Assembly: GCA_964549975.1 (NCBI GenBank)
Contig: CAZJWM010000062.1
Span: 1-12,780, forward strand
Reading direction: 5' to 3'
DNA from: UBA3263 sp964549975
GTDB lineage: Bacteria > Bacteroidota > Bacteroidia > Bacteroidales > Muribaculaceae
Length of the DNA stretch: 12,780 nt
Below, in pieces: positions 1 to 6,614 of this stretch. The position numbers and the translations under genes are program-made. Below the pieces are notes generated by a model. That model worked only from the letters and a program-made list of their open reading frames with translations, was not told the origin of the DNA and did not search any database. Every line of letters starts with the position of its first letter. The first letter of the stretch is position 1.

Positions 1-392
1 GAGGCATTGAGAAGATTGTCAACGGATTTAAGGCTGATGGTCTAACCCCACCGACATTTGAGATTGAGCAAGGCGGCATGACCGTAAACATTCCCAGAGA
101 AAAATTCGTGGAGATTAGTTTGAATGGCACTACAGATGGCGAACAGTCGGGCAATGGCGGAAAAGATGGCGGAAAAGATGGCGGAAAAGAATTTGACATT
201 CAATATACTGAAAAACAGTGTGTTATAATGGATGCTATTAAGGAGAATCCAGCCATAACAATTGACGCTTTGGCGGAAACGTTGGCGGTTAAAAAACGCA
301 CTCTTGAACGAGATATTGCAGAGCTACAAAAGTGTGGTATATTGAAGCGAGAGGGCGGCAAAAAAAATGGGGTGTGGGTAGTTGTGCAATGA
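1..392 (+). CDS. ATP-binding protein, AlbA/RecG-like family, C-terminal part (5' end outside window)
   Basis: The reading frame is open from base 3, so the gene starts before the window; the ATG at base 78 is internal. The visible start (GIEKIVNGFKADGL, then EFxIEQGGM-like text) resembles the end of the GHKL-type ATP-binding domain in the AlbA_2 / 'ATP-dependent DNA helicase RecG-related' putative regulators. A low-complexity linker of NGGK-DGGK-DGGK units follows. The last 65 or so residues look like a winged helix-turn-helix: TIDALAETLAVKKRTLERDI would be the helix-turn-helix and GGKKNGVWVVV the wing. Known of the family: a likely DNA-associated regulator, often in accessory regions, with no firmly assigned role. 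The gene is AT-richer than holA next to it. Family call fairly confident; function not known. Confidence 0.75.
   Translation, partial: GIEKIVNGFKADGLTPPTFEIEQGGMTVNIPREKFVEISLNGTTDGEQSGNGGKDGGKDGGKEFDIQYTEKQCVIMDAIKENPAITIDALAETLAVKKRTLERDIAELQKCGILKREGGKKNGVWVVVQ
154..189 (+). repeat. Three perfect copies of a 12-base tandem repeat inside the coding region
   Basis: ATGGCGGAAAAG occurs at 154-165, 166-177 and 178-189 without a mismatch. Each unit adds four residues (N/D-G-G-K) to the linker between the ATP-binding and winged-helix parts. The unit is a multiple of three, so copy-number changes would alter linker length and keep the frame. Confidence 0.9.
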
Positions 393-523
393 AGCGAATC
401 GAACTAAAACCGTACTAAAATGGTGGTGCGTGGCAGATTGTTGGCGAATAAGGGAGAGTGAATCTGACGAGGGGACGCTGTTGTAGGATGGGGTTGTCGC
501 GGAGAATTTGGGTGGGGGATGGC

Positions 524-552
524 TTGTGTGTCAAAAGTTTTTTGTAATTTTA
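524..552 (+). promoter_or_regulatory. Candidate promoter of holA (TTG-N18-TAATTTTA)
   Basis: TTG at 524-526 and TAATTTTA at 545-552 match the Bacteroidetes -33/-7 form (TTTG, 19-21 bases, TAnnTTTG), with 7 of 8 bases in the -7 box and a spacer of 18. Transcription would start near 558, leaving a leader of about a dozen bases. The rest of 393-523 shows no gene; the reading frame antisense to it has no recognisable protein. Confidence 0.5.
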
Positions 553-570
553 CGCAAAATTTAGGAAGAA

Positions 571-1584
571 ATGGCATCACAAACTTTTGAAGATATCGCC
601 AAGTCGCTCCGTGCCGGCAAGCCTGAAAAGGTGTATCTGCTGCATGGCACCGAGGGCTATTATATTGACCAGTTGCTGCCGCGTTTTGAGGCACTTATTG
701 CCGAGGATGAACGCGACTTCAATCTCACGGTGCTTTACGCCACGGAGACGGAGCCGGCGGTGGTGGCCGACGCGTGCACGCGCTATCCGATGATGGCGGA
801 GCGTCAGGTGGTGATTCTCAAGGAGGTGCAGAGCGTTAGGGCCAATTATCTGGAGGCTTTGACCCACTATGTGGAGAACCCGACGCCCACCACGGTGTTT
901 GTCATTGCTTCGCGTGGCGAGCTCATCAAGAGCAAGACGTTCACCAAGGCTGCCGAGAAGGCCGGGGCCGTGGTGATGGAGACGAAGAAGCTCTACGAGA
1001 GTCAGGTGGCTCCGAAAATCAATGGCATGATTTCTGCGGCCGGAATGGGCATTGAGCCGAAGGCGCTGGAGATGATGCGCGACTTTGTGGGCACCGACCT
1101 GAGCCGCATTGCCCGCGAGGTGGAGAAGCTCACTGTGGCTCTGCCGCGCGGCGCCACGGTGACGCCGTCGGCCGTGGAGAAGCTCATTGGCGTGAGCAAG
1201 GAGTTCAACAATTTTGAGTTGACGTCGGCCATTGCGCGCCGCGATGTGGCCGCGGCCAACAAGTGTGTGGAATACTTTGCCCGCGACCCGAAGCACAATC
1301 CGTCGGTGGTGACTTGTGCCACGATTTTCAATTTCTTTGCCAAGTTGCTGGTGTGTCGCTACACTCCGAACTACACCTCGGAGGATGTGTTGATGAAGGT
1401 CACCGGGGTGCGTTTTCCCAAGGGGCTTGCCGACTATCGCAACGGGTTGGCCAACTTCAATGCGCGGCAAATCATCAACGCCATCAGTGCCTGCCGTCGA
1501 TTTGACACGCGCGCAAAAGGCATCGGCTCGCGCGCCGATGAATACGACTTGCTGCGCGAGCTGCTGTTTCAGATTTTCAATTAA
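571..1584 (+). CDS. holA: DNA polymerase III subunit delta
   Basis: HolA is the delta subunit of the clamp-loader complex. It opens the beta sliding clamp so that it can be placed on DNA during replication. The 337-residue length is normal for the family. The N-terminal AAA+-like part begins YLLHGTEGYYIDQLLPRFEA, the usual opening of HolA where a degenerate nucleotide site lies. It continues through RYPMMAERQVVILKEVQ and FVIASRGE, both family-typical. The middle holds the DLSRIAREVEKL segment and a GVSKEFNNFELTSAI segment. The C-terminal helical collar ends with a long helix, DEYDLLRELLFQIF. The start at 571 fits the homology, and an AGGAAG lies just upstream, closer than usual for a ribosome site. 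The gene ends 22 bases from the convergent ribH with no clear terminator between them. I regard the call as firm. Confidence 0.95.
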   Translation: MASQTFEDIAKSLRAGKPEKVYLLHGTEGYYIDQLLPRFEALIAEDERDFNLTVLYATETEPAVVADACTRYPMMAERQVVILKEVQSVRANYLEALTHYVENPTPTTVFVIASRGELIKSKTFTKAAEKAGAVVMETKKLYESQVAPKINGMISAAGMGIEPKALEMMRDFVGTDLSRIAREVEKLTVALPRGATVTPSAVEKLIGVSKEFNNFELTSAIARRDVAAANKCVEYFARDPKHNPSVVTCATIFNFFAKLLVCRYTPNYTSEDVLMKVTGVRFPKGLADYRNGLANFNARQIINAISACRRFDTRAKGIGSRADEYDLLRELLFQIFN

Positions 1585-1606
1585 AAGAGCGGGGTAGGGC
1601 CGACGC

Positions 1607-2068
1607 TTAGAGGAGTGAGCGGTCGAAGGCCACCATGGTCAGCGCTGTTTGCGCAGCTTCGATGCCCTTGTGGCCGGCGGGGCCGCCGCAGCGGTCGAGG
1701 GCCTGCTGCTCGTTGAGCACGGTGAGCACGCCGAAAATCACGGGCACTTGGCCGTCGGTGTTGAGGGCGGTGACGCCCTGAGTGACGCTTTGGCAGACGT
1801 AGTCGAAGTGGGGTGTGTCGCCCTGGATCACGCAACCAAACACGATGATGGCGTCGAAGGCCTCCAGGTCGGCCAGCTGGCTGGCGGCGTGGGTGAGCTC
1901 AATGGCGCCGGGCACCTGATATTCGCTGTATTCCACTCCGGCGGCGCGCAGAGTGTCGATGGCTCCGGCTACGAGGCGTGAGGTGATGTGGCTGTTCCAC
2001 TGGGTGGAGACCACGGCCACGCGCACGGGCGCGTCAAACTCAGGGGTTGTGGGGTTGTATTGCTTCAT
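1607..2068 (-). CDS. ribH: 6,7-dimethyl-8-ribityllumazine synthase
   Basis: RibH condenses 5-amino-6-ribitylamino-uracil with 3,4-dihydroxy-2-butanone 4-phosphate to lumazine, the next-to-last step of riboflavin synthesis; the family forms pentamers or 60-subunit shells. At 153 residues it is full length. Signatures in order: STQWNSHIT (about 21-29, the usual (F/W)N substrate site), PGAIEL (53-58), GCVIQGDTPHFDYV (78-91) with the expected catalytic His87, and LDRCGG with Arg126 for phosphate binding. It lies 30 bases after the SIS-domain gene on the same strand, so the two are probably co-transcribed from the promoter near 2790. I see no FMN riboswitch upstream. Pairing with a SIS protein is contextual only; the pathways are not obviously linked. 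Confidence 0.96.
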   Translation of the reverse strand: MKQYNPTTPEFDAPVRVAVVSTQWNSHITSRLVAGAIDTLRAAGVEYSEYQVPGAIELTHAASQLADLEAFDAIIVFGCVIQGDTPHFDYVCQSVTQGVTALNTDGQVPVIFGVLTVLNEQQALDRCGGPAGHKGIEAAQTALTMVAFDRSLL

Positions 2069-2098
2069 CGTTGCGTCGGTTTTTTGGTGGGGTGGCGA

Positions 2099-2710
2099 TT
2101 ATTTTGTCATTTCGCGGAGCTTGGCGCCGAGGGCACCGCCTTGGTGGCGCACGGCGTATTGTTCGCGAGAGAAGCCGGTACGGTGCATCATGCCCACCAC
2201 CAGCAGGTGGCAAATCACGGTCATGGTGGTGATCGACGTGGTGGGGGTCAACCCGAATGGGCCGATTTCAGCGGGGTTGCCGGTGAAGAGGGTCACTACC
2301 TTTTCGTCGCGGGCCAGAGGCGAGGTCTCGTCGCCGGTGATGGCCACCACGGGAATCTGAGGGTAGAGCACCCGGGCCACTTGAAGCAACTGCAAAATCT
2401 CAACTGTTTGGCCGGAATTGGACACCAACACCAGCATGTCGTTGGGCTGAATCACGCCCAAGTCGCCATGCTGAGCCTCGGTGGGATGAATGCTCACGGC
2501 CGGAATGCCGGTAGAAGCAAACGTCGATGCGAGGTTGGCGGCAATGTGACCTGCCTTTCCCATACCCGAGGTCACAACTTTACCACCACGCTCGCACACC
2601 TGACGATGTATCAAGTCGATAACGGCTTGGTAGGCCTCAGTCAGAGGGATGTTGGCCACTGCACGGCTCTCCGCCGCAAGTATATCTTGAAGAGACCCAT
2701 TAAAGTCCAT
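2099..2710 (-). CDS. SIS-domain sugar-phosphate isomerase, KdsD/KpsF/GutQ-like, without CBS domains
   Basis: The protein (203 residues) follows the arabinose-5-phosphate isomerase family along its whole length. It has VVTSGMGKAGHIAANLASTF (45-64), the STGIPAVSIHPTEAQHGDLG region with His81, SNSGQT (97-102) for sugar-phosphate binding, LTPTTS, and a terminal GFSREQYAVRHQGGALG. KdsD makes arabinose 5-phosphate for the Kdo of lipopolysaccharide. KdsD proteins usually carry a CBS-domain pair and are about 320 residues; this one stops after the SIS domain, at a natural domain boundary rather than at a break. It could be a Kdo-pathway isomerase or act on another aldose/ketose phosphate; the sequence does not decide. 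First gene of an apparent operon with ribH. Confidence 0.85.
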   Translation of the reverse strand: MDFNGSLQDILAAESRAVANIPLTEAYQAVIDLIHRQVCERGGKVVTSGMGKAGHIAANLASTFASTGIPAVSIHPTEAQHGDLGVIQPNDMLVLVSNSGQTVEILQLLQVARVLYPQIPVVAITGDETSPLARDEKVVTLFTGNPAEIGPFGLTPTTSITTMTVICHLLVVGMMHRTGFSREQYAVRHQGGALGAKLREMTK

Positions 2711-2771
2711 TATCCTAATATTCGGTTTTTTGTGGTTGGATTTTACGTTCTGTTTAGTTGGTTTTCGTGGG

Positions 2772-2802
2772 CAAAGTTACAAAAAAAACCTAAAACGGCA
2801 AA
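2772..2802 (-). promoter_or_regulatory. Promoter of the SIS-ribH operon (TTTG-N19-TAACTTTG)
   Basis: On the minus strand TTTG (plus bases 2799-2802) is followed, after 19 bases, by TAACTTTG (2772-2779), an exact match to the Bacteroidetes promoter consensus. Transcription should start near 2766, giving a leader of about 55 bases before the ATG at 2710. Confidence 0.75.
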
Positions 2803-2845
2803 GAAAAGGCCCCTTTTCGGCGATTTTCGAACAAACAGTTGTGGA

Positions 2846-2872
2846 TTGTTGCGCGTTTTTTTTGTACTTTTG
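2846..2872 (+). promoter_or_regulatory. Promoter of pfkA-galE (-7 box TACTTTTG)
   Basis: TACTTTTG at 2865-2872 matches TAnnTTTG exactly. The -33 part is less clear: TTG at 2846-2848 is 16 bases upstream, shorter than the usual 19-21. The start site would be near 2878, about 60 bases before the pfkA ATG. Its -33 region lies within about 45 bases of that of the opposite promoter. Confidence 0.6.
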
Positions 2873-2940
2873 CAGTGTCGGAAGCGAACCCGTTCGCCCC
2901 GGCGTTTCACCAATTTTGATATATCAAACTGTAAACTAAT

Positions 2941-3921
2941 ATGGCAGACATCAAATGTGTGGGTATACTCACCTCCGGCGGTGACGCCCCCGGAATGAAC
3001 GCGGCCATCCGTGCCGTCACCCGTTCAGCTATCTACAACGGATTCAAGGTGAAAGGCATCTATCGTGGATATAAAGGCCTGATCACCGACGAGATAGTGG
3101 ACTTTCACACCCAAAACGTCAGCAATATCATTCAGGCCGGCGGCACCATCCTCAAGACGGCCCGCTGCCCCGAATTTCAAACCCCTGAAGGACGTCAGAC
3201 AGCCTACGAAAACCTGCGTCGCCACGAAATCGACGCCCTCGTGGTGATTGGCGGCGACGGCTCCCTGACCGGTGCCCGCATCTTCGCCAACGAATTCAAC
3301 TTCCCCTGCATCGGTCTGCCCGGCACCATCGACAACGACCTCTTTGGCACCGACCGCACCATCGGCTACGACACCGCCCTGAACACCATCATGGAGTGTG
3401 TGGACAAAATTCGCGACACGGCCACCTCGCACGAGCGCCTCTTCTTCATCGAAGTGATGGGCCGCGATGCCGGTTTCCTCGCGCTGAACGGCGCCATAGC
3501 CACCGGCGCCGAGGCTGCCATCATCCCCGAAATCTCCACCGAAGTCGACCAGCTCGCCGAACTCATTGAAAACGGCTTCCGCAAGAGCAAAAACTCCTCC
3601 ATCGTGCTTGTGGCCGAAAGCCCCATCACCGGCGGCGCCATGGCTCTGGCTGAACGCGTCAAAAACGAATATCCCAACTACGACGTGCGCGTCACCATCC
3701 TCGGCCACCTGCAGCGCGGCGGTTCGCCCACGGCTGCCGACCGCATCCTGGCCAGCCGCATGGGCGCTGCCGCAATCGACGCCCTGCTCGACGACCAGCG
3801 CAACGTGATGATCGGTATTGTCAACGACCAAATCGTCTACGTGCCCTTCGCCCGCGCCATCAAAGACGACAAACCCATCAACCGCTCCCTGCTGGAAACC
3901 CTGCGTCGCCTCTCCATCTAA
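2941..3921 (+). CDS. pfkA: ATP-dependent 6-phosphofructokinase
   Basis: PfkA phosphorylates fructose 6-phosphate to fructose 1,6-bisphosphate, the committed step of glycolysis, in the cytosol. Length 326 fits the classic bacterial type. Visible motifs are TSGGDAPGMN (11-20), the ATP-binding GGDGS (104-108), the catalytic PGTIDND (127-133, with Asp131), MGRDAGFLA, and LGHLQRGGSPTAADR near the C-terminus. Gly in GGDGS and Gly before TIDND are features of ATP-using enzymes; pyrophosphate-dependent enzymes usually have Asp and Lys there, so ATP is the expected donor. The ATG at 2941 follows a good promoter and gives the standard N-terminus. galE follows after 46 bases with no terminator or promoter seen, so the two genes are probably one transcript. 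Confidence 0.96.
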   Translation: MADIKCVGILTSGGDAPGMNAAIRAVTRSAIYNGFKVKGIYRGYKGLITDEIVDFHTQNVSNIIQAGGTILKTARCPEFQTPEGRQTAYENLRRHEIDALVVIGGDGSLTGARIFANEFNFPCIGLPGTIDNDLFGTDRTIGYDTALNTIMECVDKIRDTATSHERLFFIEVMGRDAGFLALNGAIATGAEAAIIPEISTEVDQLAELIENGFRKSKNSSIVLVAESPITGGAMALAERVKNEYPNYDVRVTILGHLQRGGSPTAADRILASRMGAAAIDALLDDQRNVMIGIVNDQIVYVPFARAIKDDKPINRSLLETLRRLSI

Positions 3922-3967
3922 CGAAACAACTCATAAAACAACAAAATAAACCATACCCAATCATCTC

Positions 3968-5005
3968 ATGAACAAAGGTACAATTCTTGTGACAGGTGGC
4001 ACCGGCTACATCGGCTCGCACACCGTGGTCGAACTCCAAGCCGCCGGCTATTCGGTGGTGATCATCGACAACCTTTCGAACTCTAACCGCGACGTGCTCG
4101 ACGGCATTGAACGCATCAGCGGCATTCGTCCCGCCTTCGTTGAAGCCGACTGCACCGACATGGCTGCCCTGCGCAAACTCTTCGCCGACAACCCCGGCAT
4201 CAAAGGCATCATCAACTTTGCCGCCTCCAAGGCCGTGGGCGAAAGCATGCAGAAGCCCGTGCTCTACTATCGCAACAACCTCAACACCCTGATGAACCTG
4301 CTCGACTGCATGGCTGAATTCGGCGTGAAAGGCATCGTATTCTCCAGCTCATGCACCGTCTATGGCGAACCCGACGAAAACCCCGTCACCGAACAGGCTC
4401 CCATCAAGAAGGCCACCTCGCCCTACGGCAACACCAAGCAGATCTCCGAAGAAATCATCACCGACGTGATCAACGCCGGCGCAAACTTCAAATCAGTGAT
4501 TCTGCGCTACTTCAACCCCGTTGGTGCTCACCCCACCGCTGAAATCGGCGAACTCCCCAACGGCGTGCCCCAGAACCTGATCCCCTACATCACCCAAACC
4601 GCCATGGGCATCCGCAAAGAGCTCAGCGTGTTTGGCAACGACTATCCCACCCCCGACGGCTCCTGCATCCGCGACTTCATCAACGTGGTTGACCTGGCCA
4701 AGGCCCACGTCAAAGCCATGGATCGCATGCTCGAAAACCCCGAAGCCGAAAAGATTGAAATCTTCAACCTCGGTACCGGCAACGGCGTGAGCGTGCTCGA
4801 ACTCATCAACACCTTCGAATCGGCCACCGGTGTGAAAGTCCCCTACAAAATTGTAGGCCGTCGCGCCGGCGACATCGAAAAGGTGTGGGGCAACCCCTCC
4901 CACGCCAACGAAGTGCTCGGCTGGAAGGCCGACACCCCTCTGGCCGACACCATGCGCAGCGCCTGGGCTTGGCAATGCAAGCTCCGCGAACGCGGCATCA
5001 TGTAA
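3968..5005 (+). CDS. galE: UDP-glucose 4-epimerase
   Basis: GalE interconverts UDP-glucose and UDP-galactose, serving both galactose use and the supply of sugars for surface polysaccharides. The protein is 345 residues, normal for the family. The N-terminal Rossmann motif GGTGYIGSH (10-18) binds NAD; VIIDNLSNS is the family's adenosine-side strand. The catalytic set is the Ser run at 126-128 (SSSCTVYG), Tyr153 and Lys157 (SPYGNTKQ). YFNPVGAHP and DGSCIRDFINVVDLA further mark GalE rather than other extended short-chain dehydrogenases. The partner pfkA lies immediately upstream; both act on hexose phosphate or nucleotide-sugar flux. A strong hairpin terminator follows the stop. Confidence 0.95.
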   Translation: MNKGTILVTGGTGYIGSHTVVELQAAGYSVVIIDNLSNSNRDVLDGIERISGIRPAFVEADCTDMAALRKLFADNPGIKGIINFAASKAVGESMQKPVLYYRNNLNTLMNLLDCMAEFGVKGIVFSSSCTVYGEPDENPVTEQAPIKKATSPYGNTKQISEEIITDVINAGANFKSVILRYFNPVGAHPTAEIGELPNGVPQNLIPYITQTAMGIRKELSVFGNDYPTPDGSCIRDFINVVDLAKAHVKAMDRMLENPEAEKIEIFNLGTGNGVSVLELINTFESATGVKVPYKIVGRRAGDIEKVWGNPSHANEVLGWKADTPLADTMRSAWAWQCKLRERGIM

Positions 5006-5030
5006 GCCATCCATCTCAACGAACATCAGC

Positions 5031-5070
5031 CGCGGGGCGTGCCATCAGGCTCGCCCCGCGCACTTTTTTT
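5031..5070 (+). terminator. Rho-independent terminator after galE
   Basis: CGCGGGGCG (5031-5039) pairs perfectly with CGCCCCGCG (5052-5060). Three further pairs (GCC/GGC) form inside the loop, and seven T follow at 5064-5070. It ends the pfkA-galE transcript and separates it from the next gene. Confidence 0.9.
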
Positions 5071-5082
5071 CTCGCAGATTAA

Positions 5083-5113
5083 TTGGTTTTGTGGAAAACT
5101 TTTAGCATCTTTG
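5083..5113 (+). promoter_or_regulatory. Promoter of the truncated AAA-ATPase gene (TTG-N20-CATCTTTG)
   Basis: TTG at 5083-5085, a 20-base spacer and CATCTTTG at 5106-5113 (7 of 8 bases of TAnnTTTG) form a good Bacteroidetes promoter just after the galE terminator. Start near 5119, leader about 18 bases. Confidence 0.6.
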
Positions 5114-5136
5114 CACTAATCAATTAAGCAAACGAG

Positions 5137-6309
5137 ATGGAAACATTGCAGAATCTGCCCATTGGCATCCAAACTTTTCAGAATATCCGCAAGGAGGGGT
5201 ACCTCTATGTGGATAAGACCGATCTGGTCTATAAGTTGGCCAATACAAGCAAGTATAACTTCTTGTCGCGCCCGCGCCGCTTCGGCAAAAGCATGCTCAT
5301 ATCCACTCTTAAAGCCTACTTTCAGGGGAAACAGGAGCTGTTTGAAGGGCTTGCCATTGAGAAGTTGGAAAAGACGTGGACAAAGCATCCTGTGCTCCAC
5401 CTCGATTTGAATATCATCAAAAAAGGTGACCCGGCGAGTTTGGATGCTATCTTAAACGTCACGCTACGCGACTGGGAAAAGGTATATGGCAGTGACCCGT
5501 CGGAAAACACGTTCGGCACACGTTTCCGCGGCATCATCACGCGCGCCTACCAACAAACAGGCCAACTCGTGGTGATACTCGTAGACGAATATGACAAGCC
5601 GATTCTTGAGGAACTCGACAATGAGCCTCTTCAGGAGGCACGTCGCTCTACGTTGAAGGAATTTTACGGTGCGCTGAAAGCCCTTGATGAGTATATCCGC
5701 TTTGGATTGCTCACGGGTGTCACCAAGTTCAGCAAAGTTAGCGTATTCAGCGGTATCAACAACTTGAGAGATGTATCCTTAAACGAGAGCTATGCCACAA
5801 TCTGCGGCATCACCGACGAGGATATCGACACCAAACTGATGGCATACGTTAAGCGCATTGCCGATAAGAACGGCATGACCGTTGAGCAGGCCCGCGAGGA
5901 GTTGCGTTCGCGCTACGATGGCTATCATTTTAGCAAAAACTCCCCCGGCGTCTACAATCCCTTTAGTCTGCTTAATGCATTTGATGACTGCGAATTCCGC
6001 AACTACTGGTTTGCCACGGGCACGCCCTCTTATCTCGTTCATCTGCTCAAAAAACATCACTCCAATCTGGAGGAAGTGGCCACAAGGGAGTGCGATGCCG
6101 ACGTGATTGAGAGCACCGACCCGCAGTCGTCAGATCCCGTTCCGGTCATCTACCAGAGCGGCTACCTCACCATCAAAGGCTACAATCCCCGATTCAACAC
6201 CTACAAACTCGGCTTCCCCAACAAAGAGGTGGAAGACGGGTTTCTGAAGTACCTGCTGCCAAACTACACGACGATAAGCCCGAGCTCCACGGCCTTCAAT
6301 ATCGAATAA
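5137..6309 (+). CDS. AAA-ATPase_like protein, truncated: C-terminal PD-(D/E)XK nuclease domain missing
   Basis: The N-terminal 360 or so residues follow the AAA-ATPase_like family (the PF09820 type): PIGIQTFQNIR, YVDKTDLVYKL, the P-loop-like SRPRRFGKSM with Lys51, and the Walker B-like VVILVDEYDKPIL with Asp150-Glu151. RYDGYHFS, NPFSLLNAF and YQSGYLTIKGYNP come later. The intact relative at 11105-12697 has the same parts in the same places and a further 140 residues carrying a PDDEXK_9-type nuclease. Here the protein stops at residue 390, about 20 residues after the LLPNY segment. Only 67 bases separate the stop from the tRNA, and no nuclease remnant is present in them. This points to deletion rather than a simple frameshift. 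The family is common in gut Bacteroidetes and its role is not established. With the ATPase part whole, the gene may still be expressed, but it cannot cut DNA by itself. Confidence 0.8.
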   Translation: METLQNLPIGIQTFQNIRKEGYLYVDKTDLVYKLANTSKYNFLSRPRRFGKSMLISTLKAYFQGKQELFEGLAIEKLEKTWTKHPVLHLDLNIIKKGDPASLDAILNVTLRDWEKVYGSDPSENTFGTRFRGIITRAYQQTGQLVVILVDEYDKPILEELDNEPLQEARRSTLKEFYGALKALDEYIRFGLLTGVTKFSKVSVFSGINNLRDVSLNESYATICGITDEDIDTKLMAYVKRIADKNGMTVEQAREELRSRYDGYHFSKNSPGVYNPFSLLNAFDDCEFRNYWFATGTPSYLVHLLKKHHSNLEEVATRECDADVIESTDPQSSDPVPVIYQSGYLTIKGYNPRFNTYKLGFPNKEVEDGFLKYLLPNYTTISPSSTAFNIE

Positions 6310-6326
6310 CAGACTCAAAGACGCAT

Positions 6327-6373
6327 AAAGCAAAAGTGTTGCTCGCCTGAATGGTGAGCAACACTTTTGCTTT
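6327..6373. terminator. Bidirectional hairpin terminator between the AAA gene and the tRNA
   Basis: Bases 6327-6344 and 6356-6373 form a perfect 18-base-pair inverted repeat (AAAGCAAAAGTG... pairing with ...CACTTTTGCTTT). The 11-base loop can pair three more bases, counting one G-T. It sits 17 bases after the stop of the plus-strand AAA gene and 3 bases past the 3' end of the minus-strand tRNA, so it can end both transcripts. T runs are short on either side. Confidence 0.8.
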
Positions 6374-6376
6374 CAG

Positions 6377-6450
6377 TAGCGGGACCGAGAATTGAACTCG
6401 GGACCTCCGGGTTATGAATCCGACGCTCTAACCAACTGAGCTATCCCGCC
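6377..6450 (-). tRNA. tRNA with CAU anticodon, probably elongator tRNA-Met
   Basis: Read on the minus strand, GGCGGGA (5' end at 6450) pairs with TCCCGCT near 6378-6384, giving a seven-pair acceptor stem whose outermost pair is G-U. The D arm AGCTCAGTTGGTTAGAGC, the T arm CCGAG-TTCAATT-CTCGG and a CAT anticodon (plus bases 6414-6416) are all in place. Length 74, with A as discriminator and no encoded CCA. The anticodon stem lacks the three G-C pairs of an initiator, and position 1 pairs with 72, so it is not tRNA-fMet. An Ile tRNA with lysidine-modified CAU is the alternative and cannot be ruled out by eye. The inner anticodon-stem pair (31-39) is an A-C mismatch. Confidence 0.93.
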
Positions 6451-6466
6451 GCGTTTATTTCGAGTG

Positions 6467-6498
6467 CAAAGTTACGCATTTAATGCGACTCTGCCAAA
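6467..6498 (-). promoter_or_regulatory. Promoter of the CAU tRNA (TTTG-N20-TAACTTTG)
   Basis: On the minus strand TTTG (plus bases 6495-6498) is followed, after 20 bases, by TAACTTTG (6467-6474), a perfect consensus promoter. Transcription would start near 6461, some 10 bases before the tRNA. The remainder of 6499-6602 shows no gene; a short palindrome GGTTGAACC at 6584-6592 is the only structure noted. Confidence 0.8.
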
Positions 6499-6602
6499 TT
6501 TTTTTCTCAAAAAATCCGAACGCGAGAGGTGAGGTGTGTTGTAAGAGGCTTGTTTTTAGGGGGTTCGGCGGAAAAGTGCCCGGGGTTGAACCGCGGGGAG
6601 GG

Positions 6603-6610
6603 TAAATTTG
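6603..6610 (+). promoter_or_regulatory. Possible -7 box placed right before the start codon
   Basis: TAAATTTG matches TAnnTTTG exactly and ends 4 bases before the ATG at 6615. If used, the transcript would begin at or within a few bases of the start codon, giving a leaderless or nearly leaderless message. There is no good -33 element at normal spacing (nearest TTG at 6586-6588, 14 bases away), so a chance match is possible. Confidence 0.35.
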
Positions 6611-6614
6611 CGGC

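Noticed and set aside
404..694. Minus-strand frame across the gap before holA
   Set aside because: Pro/His/Thr-rich product without similarity; overlaps the holA start and promoter.
577..1470. Minus-strand open frame opposite holA
   Set aside because: Low-complexity His/Arg/Leu product; holA is certain on the plus strand.
1988..2998. Plus-strand open frame of 336 codons opposite the SIS gene and running into pfkA
   Set aside because: Antisense to a clear SIS-domain protein; the frame covers both promoters and ends inside pfkA out of frame.
6377..6450. tRNA used as an attachment site of an integrated element
   Set aside because: No integrase gene and no direct repeat of the tRNA 3' end was found in the window; the idea rests only on position.
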